Source: Oceanidesulfovibrio marinus (GTDB lineage: Bacteria > Desulfobacterota > Desulfovibrionia > Desulfovibrionales > Desulfovibrionaceae). Taken from it: a stretch of 64,000 bases of DNA. Shown one piece after another: positions 34,410 to 43,603 of this stretch. The position numbers were made by a program, and so were the translations under genes. A model generated the notes under the pieces. The model was not told the origin of the DNA. It saw only the letters and a list, made by a program, of their open reading frames with translations, and ran no database searches. Where the stretch lies: positions 1,550,001 to 1,614,000 of the forward strand of contig NZ_CP039543.1 of the NCBI RefSeq assembly GCF_013085545.1. Direction: 5' to 3'. The first letter of the stretch is position 1. Each line of letters opens with the position of its first letter.

Positions 34410-35714
34410 ATGGAACTTTCAGTAATGACAATGGTGCTGATTTCCCTCGGCGCCCTATTCATCCTGGGCATGCCAGTCTTCATGAGCCTGGCCGTAGCCT
34501 CCATCGTAGCGCTGTCGTACGGCGGCTATCTGCCCATGTCGGTGGTTCACAACTCCATCTTCGATGGTCTGAACATCTTCCCGCTGCTGGCGATTCCATG
34601 CTTCGTCATTGCCGGCACGCTCATGGAGCACGGCAACATCACCAGCCAGATAGTCGGGGTGGTGAAACAGCTCGTTGGCCGAATGCACGGCGGTCTGGGT
34701 ATCACGACCATTCTGGCGTGCACCTTCTTCGCCGCCATCTCGGGCTCCGGGCCGGGCACCGTGGCCGCTGTGGGCACCATTCTCGTACCGGCCATGCTGC
34801 GCAGTGGCTACAGCAAGGAATACGCCGCGGCCACGTCCTCGTCGGGCGGCACCATCGGCCTGCTCATTCCGCCCAGCAACCCCATGATCATCTACGCGAT
34901 CCTGGGCAACGTTTCGGTCACGGCCATGTTCACGGCCGGCTTCATCCCCGGCTTCGTGGTCGGCGTCAGCATGTGCACCACGGCCTGGTTCGTAGCGCGC
35001 AAGAAGGGCTTCGGCGCCGATCCGGATACGCCGCCGTTCAACCTGACGATGTTCCTCAAGAGTTGCTGGAGCAGCTTCTTCTCCCTGGCCACGCCTTTCG
35101 TCATCCTGGGCTCGATCTACACCGGGCTGTGCACGCCGGTTGAGGCTGCTGTCCTGGCAATCGGCTACGCTCTGTTCGTCGGCTTCTTGGTCAATCGTTC
35201 GTTGAACCTGAAAAAGGTCTACTGGTCTCTTCTGGAAGGCGCGCAGATCTGCGGCGCTGTGCTGCTCATCGTGGGCACCTCCACCCTGTTCGGCAAGATC
35301 CTGACCTTCGAGGAAGCACCGCAGCGCCTGGCCGAGGCCGTGCTCAACATCTCCAACGACCCGAACATGGTGATGCTGATGATCATCGGCGTGCTCATCG
35401 TGCTCGGCATGTTCATGGAAACCCTTTCCACCATCATCATCCTTGTGCCGGTGCTCATGCCCATGCTGAACATGCTGGGCATCGATCCCATCCACTTCGG
35501 CGTGATTCTGGTTGTGACCAACGAGATGGCGCTGCTTACTCCGCCTCTCGGTGTAAACCTCTTCGTGGCCTCACGCATCGCCAATGTCTCTGTTGAGCGA
35601 ATATCCGTGGGCGTCCTGCCGTATCTGGCGACGTTGATACTCTGCATTCTGCTCTTCACTTTCGTACCGGATATCGTCACCTGGCTCCCCCGCGTGACGG
35701 GATACGGGAACTAA
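34410..35714 (+). CDS. dctM: TRAP transporter large permease subunit
   Basis: A 434-residue protein with 12 or so helices. It has the DctM motifs FPLLAIPCFVIAGTLMEHGNI, AISGSGPGTVAAVGTILVPAMLRSGYSKEYAAATSSSGGTIGLLIPPSNPMIIYA and TPPLGVNLFVASRIA. It performs the sodium-coupled transport step, receiving substrate from DctP. The length is normal and the gene is intact. Confidence 0.93.
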   Translation: MELSVMTMVLISLGALFILGMPVFMSLAVASIVALSYGGYLPMSVVHNSIFDGLNIFPLLAIPCFVIAGTLMEHGNITSQIVGVVKQLVGRMHGGLGITTILACTFFAAISGSGPGTVAAVGTILVPAMLRSGYSKEYAAATSSSGGTIGLLIPPSNPMIIYAILGNVSVTAMFTAGFIPGFVVGVSMCTTAWFVARKKGFGADPDTPPFNLTMFLKSCWSSFFSLATPFVILGSIYTGLCTPVEAAVLAIGYALFVGFLVNRSLNLKKVYWSLLEGAQICGAVLLIVGTSTLFGKILTFEEAPQRLAEAVLNISNDPNMVMLMIIGVLIVLGMFMETLSTIIILVPVLMPMLNMLGIDPIHFGVILVVTNEMALLTPPLGVNLFVASRIANVSVERISVGVLPYLATLILCILLFTFVPDIVTWLPRVTGYGN

Positions 35715-35761
35715 AAACTGAAACGCAATCCTGCGTAAACCATATACATGTGAGTGATGCA

Positions 35762-37219
35762 ATGAGCCTAACAGAAACAATGTTGTCCCGAACTGCATGT
35801 GCAGTAAACGGTGAATGGATTCAGGCCGATTCCGGCAAAACCATTGACGTCCGCAACCCTGCAAACGGCGACGTTATCGGCAGTGTGCCCCTTTGCGGCA
35901 AGGAAGAGACCGCCCGCGCCATCGCCGCTGCCGAAGCGGCCTGGCCCGCATGGCGCGCCATGACCGCCATGGAACGTGGCGACATCATCATGCGCCTCCA
36001 TAACCTCATGATCGAGGAGCGCGAGGAACTGGCCCGTCTGATGACTCTGGAACAGGGCAAGCCCCTGGCCGAAGCCCGCGGCGAAATCGGCTTCGGTTGC
36101 AGCTTCCTGCGCTGGTTCGCCGAGGAAGGCCGCCGTGCCTACGGCAGCGTCATCCCCGCCCCCTGGCGCAACAAGAAGATGATCGTGACCCGGGAGCCCG
36201 TTGGCGTTGTCGGCATCATTACGCCCTGGAACTTCCCCACGGCCATGATCTGCCGGAAGATCGGTCCGGCCCTGGCCGTTGGCTGCCCGGTAGTCATCAA
36301 GCCTGCCAGCCAGACCCCCTTCTCCGCCCTGGCCGTTGCCGAGCTCGCCAAGCGCGCCGGCGTGCCCGACGGAGTGATCAACGTAATCACCGGCTCCTCC
36401 AAGGAGATCGGCGGCGAGATCACCAGCAACCCCACGGTGCGCAAGGTCAGCTTCACCGGCTCCACCACCGTCGGCAAGATGCTCCTGGAGCAATGCGCCA
36501 GCACGGTGAAGAAGATGTCTCTGGAGCTGGGCGGCAACGCTCCGTTCCTGGTCTTTGACGATGCGGACCTCGATCTGGCCATTCCCGGCGCCATGAACAG
36601 CAAGTACCGCAACACGGGCCAGACATGCATTTGCACCAACCGCTTCCTGGTGCAGGACGGCATCTACGAGGAGTTCCTGGAACGCCTGGGCAAGGCCGTC
36701 AACGACCTCAAGGTGGGTAACGGCATGGAAGACGGCGTCACCCAGGGCCCGCTGATCGACGAAAGCGCCGTCATCCGCATGGAAGAGCAGGTAGCGGACG
36801 CCAAGAAGCAAGGCGGCCGCATCGTGATGGGCGGCAAGCGCCACGCCCTCGGCGGCACCTACTACGAGCCCACCATCATCGCCGACGCCACGGAAGAGAT
36901 GCTTTTCGCCAAGGAAGAGACCTTCGGCCCGGTTGCTCCGGTCTTCCGCTTCCAGACCGAAGAGCAGGCCGTCAAGCTGGCCAACAGCACCGAGTTCGGC
37001 CTGGCCGGATACGTCTACACCCAGGACCTGGGCCGCGCTTTCCGCGTTTCCGAGGCGCTGGAGTACGGCCTGGTCGGCGTGAACGAGAGCCTCATCTCCA
37101 CCTGCGAAGCGCCCTTCGGCGGCGTCAAGGAAAGCGGTTTTGGTCGCGAAGGCTCGCAGTACGGCCTCGATGACTACACCGTGCTCAAGTACACCTGCAT
37201 GGCCGGGCTGGGTGCATAG
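35762..37219 (+). CDS. NAD(P)-dependent aldehyde dehydrogenase, probable sulfolactaldehyde dehydrogenase (SlaB-like)
   Basis: A 485-residue aldehyde dehydrogenase of the succinate-semialdehyde type. Motifs are GVVGIITPWNFP, the catalytic Glu in LELGGNAPFLVFDDADL, the catalytic Cys in RNTGQTCICTNRF, and ETFGPVAPVF near the end. In DHPS-degrading Desulfovibrio, SlaB oxidises 3-sulfolactaldehyde to 3-sulfolactate; position between the transporter and SuyAB supports that role here. ATG 35762 is taken; an in-frame GTG 12 bases upstream is possible, and no strong ribosome site distinguishes them. Succinate semialdehyde or another short aldehyde is the alternative if context is ignored. Confidence 0.85.
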   Translation: MSLTETMLSRTACAVNGEWIQADSGKTIDVRNPANGDVIGSVPLCGKEETARAIAAAEAAWPAWRAMTAMERGDIIMRLHNLMIEEREELARLMTLEQGKPLAEARGEIGFGCSFLRWFAEEGRRAYGSVIPAPWRNKKMIVTREPVGVVGIITPWNFPTAMICRKIGPALAVGCPVVIKPASQTPFSALAVAELAKRAGVPDGVINVITGSSKEIGGEITSNPTVRKVSFTGSTTVGKMLLEQCASTVKKMSLELGGNAPFLVFDDADLDLAIPGAMNSKYRNTGQTCICTNRFLVQDGIYEEFLERLGKAVNDLKVGNGMEDGVTQGPLIDESAVIRMEEQVADAKKQGGRIVMGGKRHALGGTYYEPTIIADATEEMLFAKEETFGPVAPVFRFQTEEQAVKLANSTEFGLAGYVYTQDLGRAFRVSEALEYGLVGVNESLISTCEAPFGGVKESGFGREGSQYGLDDYTVLKYTCMAGLGA

Positions 37220-37286
37220 CTGGGCCCCAGCAACAAAAACCATTAACGTAGACGCATAGCTGCCAGAAAACTTGGAGATTGTTCCG

Positions 37287-37766
37287 ATGCCGTCCGGATA
37301 CACAGAAACAATGCTGCACGGGGACCTAGCCACACGCCGGATCGATGTGGATGAGGCCACCGGGCAATGGTCCCGCACCTGTGTGGGGGGCTCCGTCTTT
37401 GCCCCCTCCCCTCTGCGCAGGGTGCCGGCCCAGAATGTGAATTCGCTCGAATCCGACAATATCCTTAAACTGGCGGCAAGCGTCATCAGCGGCGCCCCCG
37501 TCTCAGGGGCCAACCGCATTATTGCTGCATCCAAGTCGCCGCATATCGACCGCTTCGGCGAGTCCGAAACCGGCGGCTGCGTCGGTCCTGAGCTCAAGTC
37601 CACCGGCTTCGACGCTATGGCTGAGAAGCCGGTGGGCCTGAGCATCATCAACGGCGTCTTTGGTCAGCACGAGGAGCTGAACTGGATGGACTGCGCCCGA
37701 AGCTCCAGCGGCGCGGGCTATGCGGAACAGCCCCTGAACAGGCAATTTTTTGGGCCAGGGCAATGA
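37287..37766 (+). pseudogene. Remnant of an aldehyde:ferredoxin oxidoreductase gene (N-terminal fragment)
   Basis: The 159-residue frame starting MPSGYTETMLHGDLATRRIDV resembles the opening of tungsten-dependent aldehyde:ferredoxin oxidoreductases (GYTGKILRVDLT-like). It continues with the family motif in decayed form: PVSGANRIIAASKSP, FGESETGGCVGPELKSTGFDAMAEKPV. The segment that should read GGRGLGA is degraded, and similarity stops after about 130 residues of an expected 600. The rest of the gene, including cluster ligands, is missing before suyA. An in-frame start 15 bases upstream also exists. I take it as a dead gene; a translated short protein is possible but could not be an enzyme of this family. 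Confidence 0.7.
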
Positions 37767-37921
37767 TGTCTGGGCCTGCAAATTTCGTAGGCGCGCCGGG
37801 CTTGGTCCCGGATTGCTGCCACGACCGCCGGATGCGCTGTGTAGCAACCGGCAACACAAGACAGGAACTGCGGGTTGTCTGCGGTTCTCAATAGTCACCC
37901 CAACTACGTAAGGAGACCAAC

Positions 37922-38206
37922 ATGGCTATCGATTTTTTGGTGCATGAAGCCGCAGACGGCGTGGGCGTCGTCGTGGTGGAAGGGCTCAAAGCCAATCAAG
38001 AAATCAGCGGCTGGGTTATGAAGGAAGACCAGACGATTACGGTCAAAATCCTCAACGACATTCCGATCGGTCACAAAGTGGCGCTGAAAGACTTCAACGT
38101 CGGCGACACCGTGATCAAATACAACACTGATATCGGCAAAGTCGTGGCGCCCATCAAGAAAGGCGAGCACCTCCACGTCCACAACGTCAAAACCAAAAGG
38201 TGGTAA
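37922..38206 (+). CDS. suyA: (2R)-sulfolactate sulfo-lyase, small subunit
   Basis: A 94-residue SAF-domain protein of the UxaA-N family (FLVHEAADGVGVVVVEGLKANQEISGWVM...VKILNDIPIGHKVALKDF..GDTVIKYNTDIG). SuyA, the small subunit of sulfolactate sulfo-lyase, has this size and sequence type, and the large subunit follows 3 bases later. AAGGAGA lies upstream. SuyAB splits 3-sulfolactate into pyruvate and sulfite. Altronate or galactarate dehydratase small subunits share the fold, but the partner gene is of the SuyB type. Confidence 0.9.
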   Translation: MAIDFLVHEAADGVGVVVVEGLKANQEISGWVMKEDQTITVKILNDIPIGHKVALKDFNVGDTVIKYNTDIGKVVAPIKKGEHLHVHNVKTKRW

Positions 38207-38209
38207 ACA

Positions 38210-39370
38210 ATGGAAACCAAGTTTTTAGGATACCGTCGTGAGAACGGCCGTGTCGGGGTGCGCAACCACGTAGTCATTCTGCCCCTGGACGACCTGTCCA
38301 ACGCAGCCTCCGAGGCCGTCGCCAACAACGTCAAGGGCACCCTGGCCCTGCCCCACGCCTACGGCCGCCTGCAGTTCGGCGAGGACCTGGAGCTCTACTT
38401 CCGCACCGTCATCGGCATGGGCTGCAACCCCAACGTTGCCGCTGTCATCGTCATCGGCATCGAGCCCCAGTGGACCAACCGCATCGTTGAGGGCATCGCC
38501 AAGACCGGCAAGCCCGTTGCCGGCTTCTCCATCGAGCAGAACGGCGACTTCAACACCATCTGCGCCGCTTCCAAGAAGGCCAAGGAGTTCATGCACTTCG
38601 CCAGCGAGCAGCAGCGTGTCGAGTGCGATGTGAAGGAACTCTGGATCTCCACCAAATGCGGTGAGTCCGACACCACCTCCGGCATCGCCACCAACCCCAC
38701 CGTTGGTAACGCCTATGACAAGCTCTACCCGCTGGGCAACACCCTGCTCTTCGGTGAGACCACCGAGCTCACCGGCGGCGAGCACCTGGTAGCCGAGCGT
38801 TGCGTCAACGACGAAGTGCGCGAGAAGTTCCAGTTCTTCTTCGATCGCTACGCCAAGGTTGTCGACGACCACAAGACCAGCGACCTTTCCGACTCCCAGC
38901 CCACCAAGGGCAACATCGAGGGTGGCCTGACCACCATCGAGGAAAAGGCCCTGGGCAACATCCAGAAGATCGGCCACAAGGCCCCTGTCGTTGGCTGCCT
39001 GGATAAGGCCGAGGCTCCTACCGGTCCTGGCCTGTGGTTCATGGACTCCTCCTCCGCCGCTGCAGAGATGGTCACCCTGGCCGCCGCTGCCGGCTTTGTC
39101 ATTCATTTCTTCCCCACGGGTCAGGGCAACATCATCGGCAACCCGATCCTGCCCGTGGTCAAGCTTTGCTCCAACCCGCGCACCCTGCGCACCATGAGCG
39201 AGCACTTCGACGTGGACGTTTCCGGCCTGCTGCGCCGTGAGATGACCCCGGACGAAGCCGGCGATTCTCTGCTGGAGATGATGCTCCGCACTGCCAATGG
39301 CCGCCTCACCTCTGCCGAGGTTATGGGCCATCGCGAGTTCATCATCACCCGCCTGTACGAAAGCGCCTAG
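38210..39370 (+). CDS. suyB: (2R)-sulfolactate sulfo-lyase, large subunit
   Basis: A 386-residue UxaA-C family lyase. The opening [29 protein letters not shown], then [76 protein letters not shown] and [13 protein letters not shown] correspond to SuyB, as I recall that family, more closely than to altronate dehydratases. Conserved Cys in KCGESDTT and nearby residues are intact. It forms sulfite plus pyruvate with SuyA; the sulfite would enter dissimilatory reduction. It is the last gene before a strong double terminator. Confidence 0.9.
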   Translation: METKFLGYRRENGRVGVRNHVVILPLDDLSNAASEAVANNVKGTLALPHAYGRLQFGEDLELYFRTVIGMGCNPNVAAVIVIGIEPQWTNRIVEGIAKTGKPVAGFSIEQNGDFNTICAASKKAKEFMHFASEQQRVECDVKELWISTKCGESDTTSGIATNPTVGNAYDKLYPLGNTLLFGETTELTGGEHLVAERCVNDEVREKFQFFFDRYAKVVDDHKTSDLSDSQPTKGNIEGGLTTIEEKALGNIQKIGHKAPVVGCLDKAEAPTGPGLWFMDSSSAAAEMVTLAAAAGFVIHFFPTGQGNIIGNPILPVVKLCSNPRTLRTMSEHFDVDVSGLLRREMTPDEAGDSLLEMMLRTANGRLTSAEVMGHREFIITRLYESA

Positions 39371-39382
39371 CCTTTCATCAGT

Positions 39383-39443
39383 CCCCGAATATCGATTCGG
39401 GGGGATTGCAGCCCCCGAGGTATGGTCTTACATACCTCGGGGG
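39383..39443 (+). terminator. Double hairpin terminator after suyB
   Basis: CCCCGAAT-ATCG-ATTCGGGG (39383-39402) is followed by a perfect 13-bp stem CCCCCGAGGTATG / CATACCTCGGGGG with a 6-base loop (39412-39443), then TACTTGTT. It should end the DHPS/sulfolactate transcript. Confidence 0.75.
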
Positions 39444-39611
39444 TACTTGTTAGAAGGCGAGTAGCTCGGTAGAGTTGGCAATGAAATACAGCAACCCTTC
39501 AACTCGTGAACCCTGGTGGTTCTCACTCCCCACCTCCCCTTGGCCTCACCGTACGGCTCACCCCTTCCTGGGATACGCACCATCAAGCAAGCCACGCACC
39601 AAGGAAAGTTT

Positions 39612-40169
39612 ATGGAAGTCATCAACATCACGAAATCCTACGACCCGGATTTTGTTGCAGAGGTAGAAGCCGAGAGCGAGCAGAACGTTCGGCTTTGCTA
39701 CCAGTGCGGCAACTGCACGGCGGGTTGTCCGTACACGTTTGCGTACGACATCCCGGTGAGCCAGATCATGCGTCTGGTTCAGGCGGGTCAGAAGGAGAAA
39801 GTTCTCAGCTGCCGGTCGATCTGGATCTGCGCGACGTGCGAGTCGTGCACGACGCGCTGCCCGAACGACATCGACGTAGCCCGGCTCATGGACGTGCTGC
39901 GGCACATGGCCCGGCGGTACAACTACAACGCCGTGCCCACGGTCCGCACCTTTGTGGACAGCTTTCTCAACTCGGTGGAGAAGCATGGCCGCGTCTTTGA
40001 GATGGGTCTGATGGCCGCCTACATGACCAAGACGGGCCGTTTCTGGACGGACACCGATCTGAGCCCGAAGGTCCTTCCCAAGGGCAAGCTTTCCTTCAAG
40101 CCGCATCGCATCCAGGGCAGGGACGAAGTGGCCAAGATTTTCGAGCGTTACAAGGAGCAGCAACGATGA
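39612..40169 (+). CDS. hdrC: Heterodisulfide reductase-like subunit C
   Basis: A 185-residue protein with two [4Fe-4S] motifs, CYQCGNCTAGCPYTF (about 30-44) and CATCESCTTRCPNDIDV (about 75-91), then a helical tail. This is the HdrC layout. ATG 39612 has AAGGAAA upstream. Its stop overlaps hdrB (ATGA). In Desulfovibrio HdrC passes electrons from HdrA to HdrB, where the disulfide-type acceptor (probably DsrC) is reduced. Confidence 0.92.
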   Translation: MEVINITKSYDPDFVAEVEAESEQNVRLCYQCGNCTAGCPYTFAYDIPVSQIMRLVQAGQKEKVLSCRSIWICATCESCTTRCPNDIDVARLMDVLRHMARRYNYNAVPTVRTFVDSFLNSVEKHGRVFEMGLMAAYMTKTGRFWTDTDLSPKVLPKGKLSFKPHRIQGRDEVAKIFERYKEQQR

Positions 40170-41062
40170 GCGAGGCGCGCACCTACGGTTACTATCCGGG
40201 CTGCTCCGGCATGGGCACGTCCATGGAGTACGAGCGCTCGACCCGCGCGGTCTGCGAGGCGCTGGGCATCAAGCTTGTGGAGCTGGAGGACTGGAGCTGC
40301 TGCGGTTCCACGCCTGCGCACACGGTGGACCACGTGCTGTCGGCCGCCTTGTCCGGCCGCAACCTGTCCATCGCGGAGTCCATGGGTCTGGACACGGTGA
40401 TCACGCCCTGCCCGAGCTGCCTGACCAATCTGAAGACCGCGACGCACCGCATGGAGAACCCGGAGTTCAGGTCCAAGGTGGACAAGCTTCTGGACAAGCC
40501 CGCGCCCGGCGGCGTGGCGGTCAAGTCGGTCCTGCAGGTCATTTTCGAGGACGTGGGCCCGGATGCCATCCGCGAGAAGGTGGTCCGGCCGCTGGATGGA
40601 CTGGCGCTGGCGCCGTACTACGGCTGCCTGATGAACCGCCCGCCCGAGGTGATGCAGTTCGACGATCCGGAGAACCCGACGTCCATGGACGAGATCCTGA
40701 AGGCCCTGGGCGCGGACGTGGTGCCGTACGGTCTGAAGGTGGAGTGCTGCGGCGCATCGCACGGCATTGCCCAGAAGGACGTGGTGACCACGCTTTCGGG
40801 CCGTCTGCTCGACCTGGCCTACGCGGAGCACGCCGTCGCCATGGTCACGGCCTGCCCCTTGTGCCAGATGAACCTGGATTTACGCCAAGGCCAGATCAAC
40901 TCGGCGAACAAGACCAATTACAAGATGCCCATTTTCTACTACACCCAACTTCTCGGCATCGCCCTGGGCCTGCCCGAGAAGGAGCTGGGATTCGATAAAC
41001 TGGCGGTGAACCCGGCCCCGGTCCTGAAAGCCATCCAGGAGCCCTCGCATGCCGCGAGCTAA
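40166..41062 (+). CDS. hdrB: Heterodisulfide reductase-like subunit B
   Basis: A 298-residue protein with two CCG domains: YYPGCSGMGTSMEYE...WSCCGSTPAHT...CPSCLTNLKTA and YYGCLMNRPPEV...VECCGASHGIA...CPLCQMNLDLRQ. These cysteine-rich motifs bind the two unusual [4Fe-4S] clusters that cleave the disulfide in HdrB. All motif cysteines are present. The likely acceptor in a sulfate reducer is DsrC trisulfide or disulfide. Confidence 0.93.
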   Translation: MSEARTYGYYPGCSGMGTSMEYERSTRAVCEALGIKLVELEDWSCCGSTPAHTVDHVLSAALSGRNLSIAESMGLDTVITPCPSCLTNLKTATHRMENPEFRSKVDKLLDKPAPGGVAVKSVLQVIFEDVGPDAIREKVVRPLDGLALAPYYGCLMNRPPEVMQFDDPENPTSMDEILKALGADVVPYGLKVECCGASHGIAQKDVVTTLSGRLLDLAYAEHAVAMVTACPLCQMNLDLRQGQINSANKTNYKMPIFYYTQLLGIALGLPEKELGFDKLAVNPAPVLKAIQEPSHAAS

Positions 41063-41141
41063 ACAGCCTGGCCGCACCTCCGGCTGTTTTTCCACGCGCA
41101 TCCCCTACCCGGTCACAGCACCTGCCAAGGAGTAGTATTTT

Positions 41142-43121
41142 ATGAAAATCGGAGTCTTCGTTTGCCACTGCGGCTCGAACATCGCCGGCACCGTGGATAC
41201 CGAAAAGGTCGCAGCCGCGGCGCGCAAGCTGCCCGGCGTGGCCTTTGCCACCGACACCATGTACGCCTGTTCGGAGCCCGGTCAGGAAGGCATTGTCGAG
41301 GCCGTCAAGGAGCACGGTCTGGACGGCGTCGTGGTGGCGAGCTGCACCCCCCGCATGCACGAGGCCACCTTCCGCCGCACGGTGGAGCGCGCCGGCCTGA
41401 ACCGCTACATGTTTGAGATGGCCAACATCCGCGAGCACGTCTCCTGGATTGGCAAGGACATGGACGCGAACACGAACAAAGCCGCCGAGCTGGTAGCCAT
41501 GGCCGTTGCCAAGCTGCGCGAGGACCGGCTCCTGTTCCCCAAAAAGTTCGACATCAACAAGCGCGTGATGGTCCTGGGCGGCGGCGTGGCCGGCATCCAG
41601 GCCGCGCTGGACTGCGCTGACGGCGGTCTCGACGTCGTGCTCGTGGAAAAGACCACGACCATCGGCGGCAAGATGGCCAAGCTGGACAAGACCTTCCCCA
41701 CAGTGGACTGCTCCAGCTGTATTCTGGGCCCCAAGATGGTGGACATCGCCCAGCACCCCAACATCACGCTCTACGCCGCGTCCGAAGTGGACGACGTTTC
41801 CGGCTACGTGGGCAACTTCAAGGTCGCCATCCGCAAAAAGCAGACGTACGTGGACTGGGACCTCTGCACGGGCTGCGGCCAGTGCATGGAGAAGTGTCCC
41901 AGCAAGAAGACGCCGGACGCGTTCAACGAGTTCATCGGCCCGACCACGGCCATCAACATCCCGTTCCCGCAGGCCATTCCCAAGAAGGCGTCCATCAACG
42001 CCGAGGCGTGCATCATGCTCACCAAGGGCAAGTGCGGAGCCTGCGCCAAGGTCTGTCCGGTGGAAGCCATCCGCTTCGACCAGCAGGAAGAGATCGTGCA
42101 CGAGGAAGTGGGCGCCATTGTCGCGGCCACGGGTTACGACCTCTTTGACCACAGCAAGTACCCCGAGTACGGCGGCGGCCGCATCCCGGACGTGATCACC
42201 TCGATGCAGTACGAGCGGATGCTCTCGGCCTCCGGCCCCACGGGCGGCCACATCAAGCGGCCCTCCAACGGCGAGGAGCCCAAGAACGTAGTCTTCATCC
42301 AGTGCGTGGGCTCGCGCGACAAGTCCGTGGACCGGCCCTACTGCTCTGGCTTCTGCTGCATGTACACGGCCAAGCAGACCATCCTGACCAAGGACCACAT
42401 CCCGGACTCCCAGTCCTACGTCTTTTATATGGACATCCGCTCGCCGGGCAAGAACTACGACGAGTTCACCCGCCGGGCCATGGAGCAGTACGGGGCGCGG
42501 TACATCCGCGGCCGCGTGGCCCAGGTGTACGAGAAGGGCGACACCCTCATCGTGCGCGGCGCCGACACCCTGACCGGCACCTCCATCGAGGTGGAGGCGG
42601 ACCTGGTGGTCCTGGCCGTGGGCGCGGAGTCCGCCAAGGGCGCGGCCCAGCTGGCCGAGAAGCTGCGCATCTCCTACGACACCTACGGCTTCTACATGGA
42701 GAGCCACCCCAAGCTGAAGCCGGTGGAGACCAACACGGCCGGCGTGTTCCTGGCTGGCTGTTGCCAGGGTCCCAAGGACATCCCGTCCTCGGTGGGCCAG
42801 GGCAGCGCCGCGGCGGCCAAGGTTCTGGCCATGTTCTCCAAGGATCAGCTGGAGAGCGATCCCCAGATCTCCCAGGTGGATATCAAGCGCTGCATCGGCT
42901 GCGGCAAGTGCATGAGCACCTGCCCCTTTGGCGCGATCAAGGAAATCGATTTCCGCGGCCAGAAAAAGGCCGAGGTCATCGAGACCGTGTGCCAGGGCTG
43001 CGGCCTGTGTACGGCCACGTGCCCGCAAGGCGCCATCCAGCTGCAGCACTTCACCGATAACCAGATTCTCGCAGAGGTTACTTCGCTATGCCCCCCCTTG
43101 CTGGAAAAGAGCTTCGAATAG
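41142..43121 (+). CDS. hdrA: Heterodisulfide reductase-like subunit A (flavin bifurcation subunit)
   Basis: A 659-residue HdrA. The N-terminal domain has VCHCGSNIAGTVDTEKV and SCTPRMHEATFRR. The FAD site is MVLGGGVAGIQAALDCADGGLDVVLVEK, followed by VDCSSCILGPKM. Inserted clusters are CTGCGQCMEKCPSKK and CGACAKVCPVEAIRF. At the C-terminus are CIGCGKCMSTCPFGAI and CQGCGLCTATCPQGAI. In the Hdr-Flx complex the HdrA flavin bifurcates electrons from NADH (via Flx) to ferredoxin and to HdrBC. It ends inside the start of the MvhD-like gene. Confidence 0.94.
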   Translation: MKIGVFVCHCGSNIAGTVDTEKVAAAARKLPGVAFATDTMYACSEPGQEGIVEAVKEHGLDGVVVASCTPRMHEATFRRTVERAGLNRYMFEMANIREHVSWIGKDMDANTNKAAELVAMAVAKLREDRLLFPKKFDINKRVMVLGGGVAGIQAALDCADGGLDVVLVEKTTTIGGKMAKLDKTFPTVDCSSCILGPKMVDIAQHPNITLYAASEVDDVSGYVGNFKVAIRKKQTYVDWDLCTGCGQCMEKCPSKKTPDAFNEFIGPTTAINIPFPQAIPKKASINAEACIMLTKGKCGACAKVCPVEAIRFDQQEEIVHEEVGAIVAATGYDLFDHSKYPEYGGGRIPDVITSMQYERMLSASGPTGGHIKRPSNGEEPKNVVFIQCVGSRDKSVDRPYCSGFCCMYTAKQTILTKDHIPDSQSYVFYMDIRSPGKNYDEFTRRAMEQYGARYIRGRVAQVYEKGDTLIVRGADTLTGTSIEVEADLVVLAVGAESAKGAAQLAEKLRISYDTYGFYMESHPKLKPVETNTAGVFLAGCCQGPKDIPSSVGQGSAAAAKVLAMFSKDQLESDPQISQVDIKRCIGCGKCMSTCPFGAIKEIDFRGQKKAEVIETVCQGCGLCTATCPQGAIQLQHFTDNQILAEVTSLCPPLLEKSFE

Positions 43122-43603
43122 TCGGCTTCCTGTGCAACTGGTGCTCGTACGGCGGCGCGGACACGGCAGGCGTGGGCCGGTTTTCCCAGCCCACGGACCT
43201 GCGCATCATCCGGGTCCCCTGCTCCGGCCGTATCGATCCGCTGTTCATCCTGCGGACGTTCATGAACGGGGCCGACGGCGTACTGGTCTCGGGCTGCCAC
43301 CCGCGTGACTGCCATTACTCCGAGGGCAACCTCTATGCCCGCCGCCGGCTGGAAATCCTCCAGCGGCTGATGCCCTTCATCGGCATCGAGCCGGAGCGGT
43401 TCTCCTACACCTGGGTCTCGGCCTCGGAAGGCCAGCGCTGGCAGAAGGTTGTCGGCACCTTCACCGACGAGATCCACGCCATCGGACCGGCCAAGCCCTT
43501 CGGCGTCTCCATGGAGCAGCTGGAGAAGCAGATGGCCGGCGTGCTGGCCAGCCCCGAGAACGCAGGCGCAGAGAAGCAGGAGGTGGAACGTGCCGCATCT
43601 TGA
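43088..43603 (+). CDS. flxD: MvhD/FlxD-like [2Fe-2S] connector subunit
   Basis: A 171-residue MvhD-family protein. Its cluster cysteines are in FLCNWCSYGGADTAG, RVPCSGRIDP and SGCHPRDCHYSEGN. MvhD links the electron-input module to HdrA. Its start overlaps hdrA by 34 bases, and its stop overlaps the next gene by 14 bases. In D. vulgaris FlxD plays the same role between FlxABC and HdrABC. Confidence 0.88.
   Translation: MPPLAGKELRIVGFLCNWCSYGGADTAGVGRFSQPTDLRIIRVPCSGRIDPLFILRTFMNGADGVLVSGCHPRDCHYSEGNLYARRRLEILQRLMPFIGIEPERFSYTWVSASEGQRWQKVVGTFTDEIHAIGPAKPFGVSMEQLEKQMAGVLASPENAGAEKQEVERAAS

Noticed and set aside
37648-37857. Minus-strand frame resembling a helix-turn-helix or transposase scrap
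   Set aside because: Too short and without a recognisable motif; overlaps the AOR remnant.
39452-39540. Sequence resembling a tRNA D-arm (GTAGCTCGGTAGAG) after the suyB terminator
   Set aside because: No acceptor stem, anticodon arm or GGTTCGAATCC-type T-arm follows at the right spacing.
40896-43049. Long open frame antisense to hdrA
   Set aside because: Same reason; HdrA motifs on the plus strand are unambiguous.
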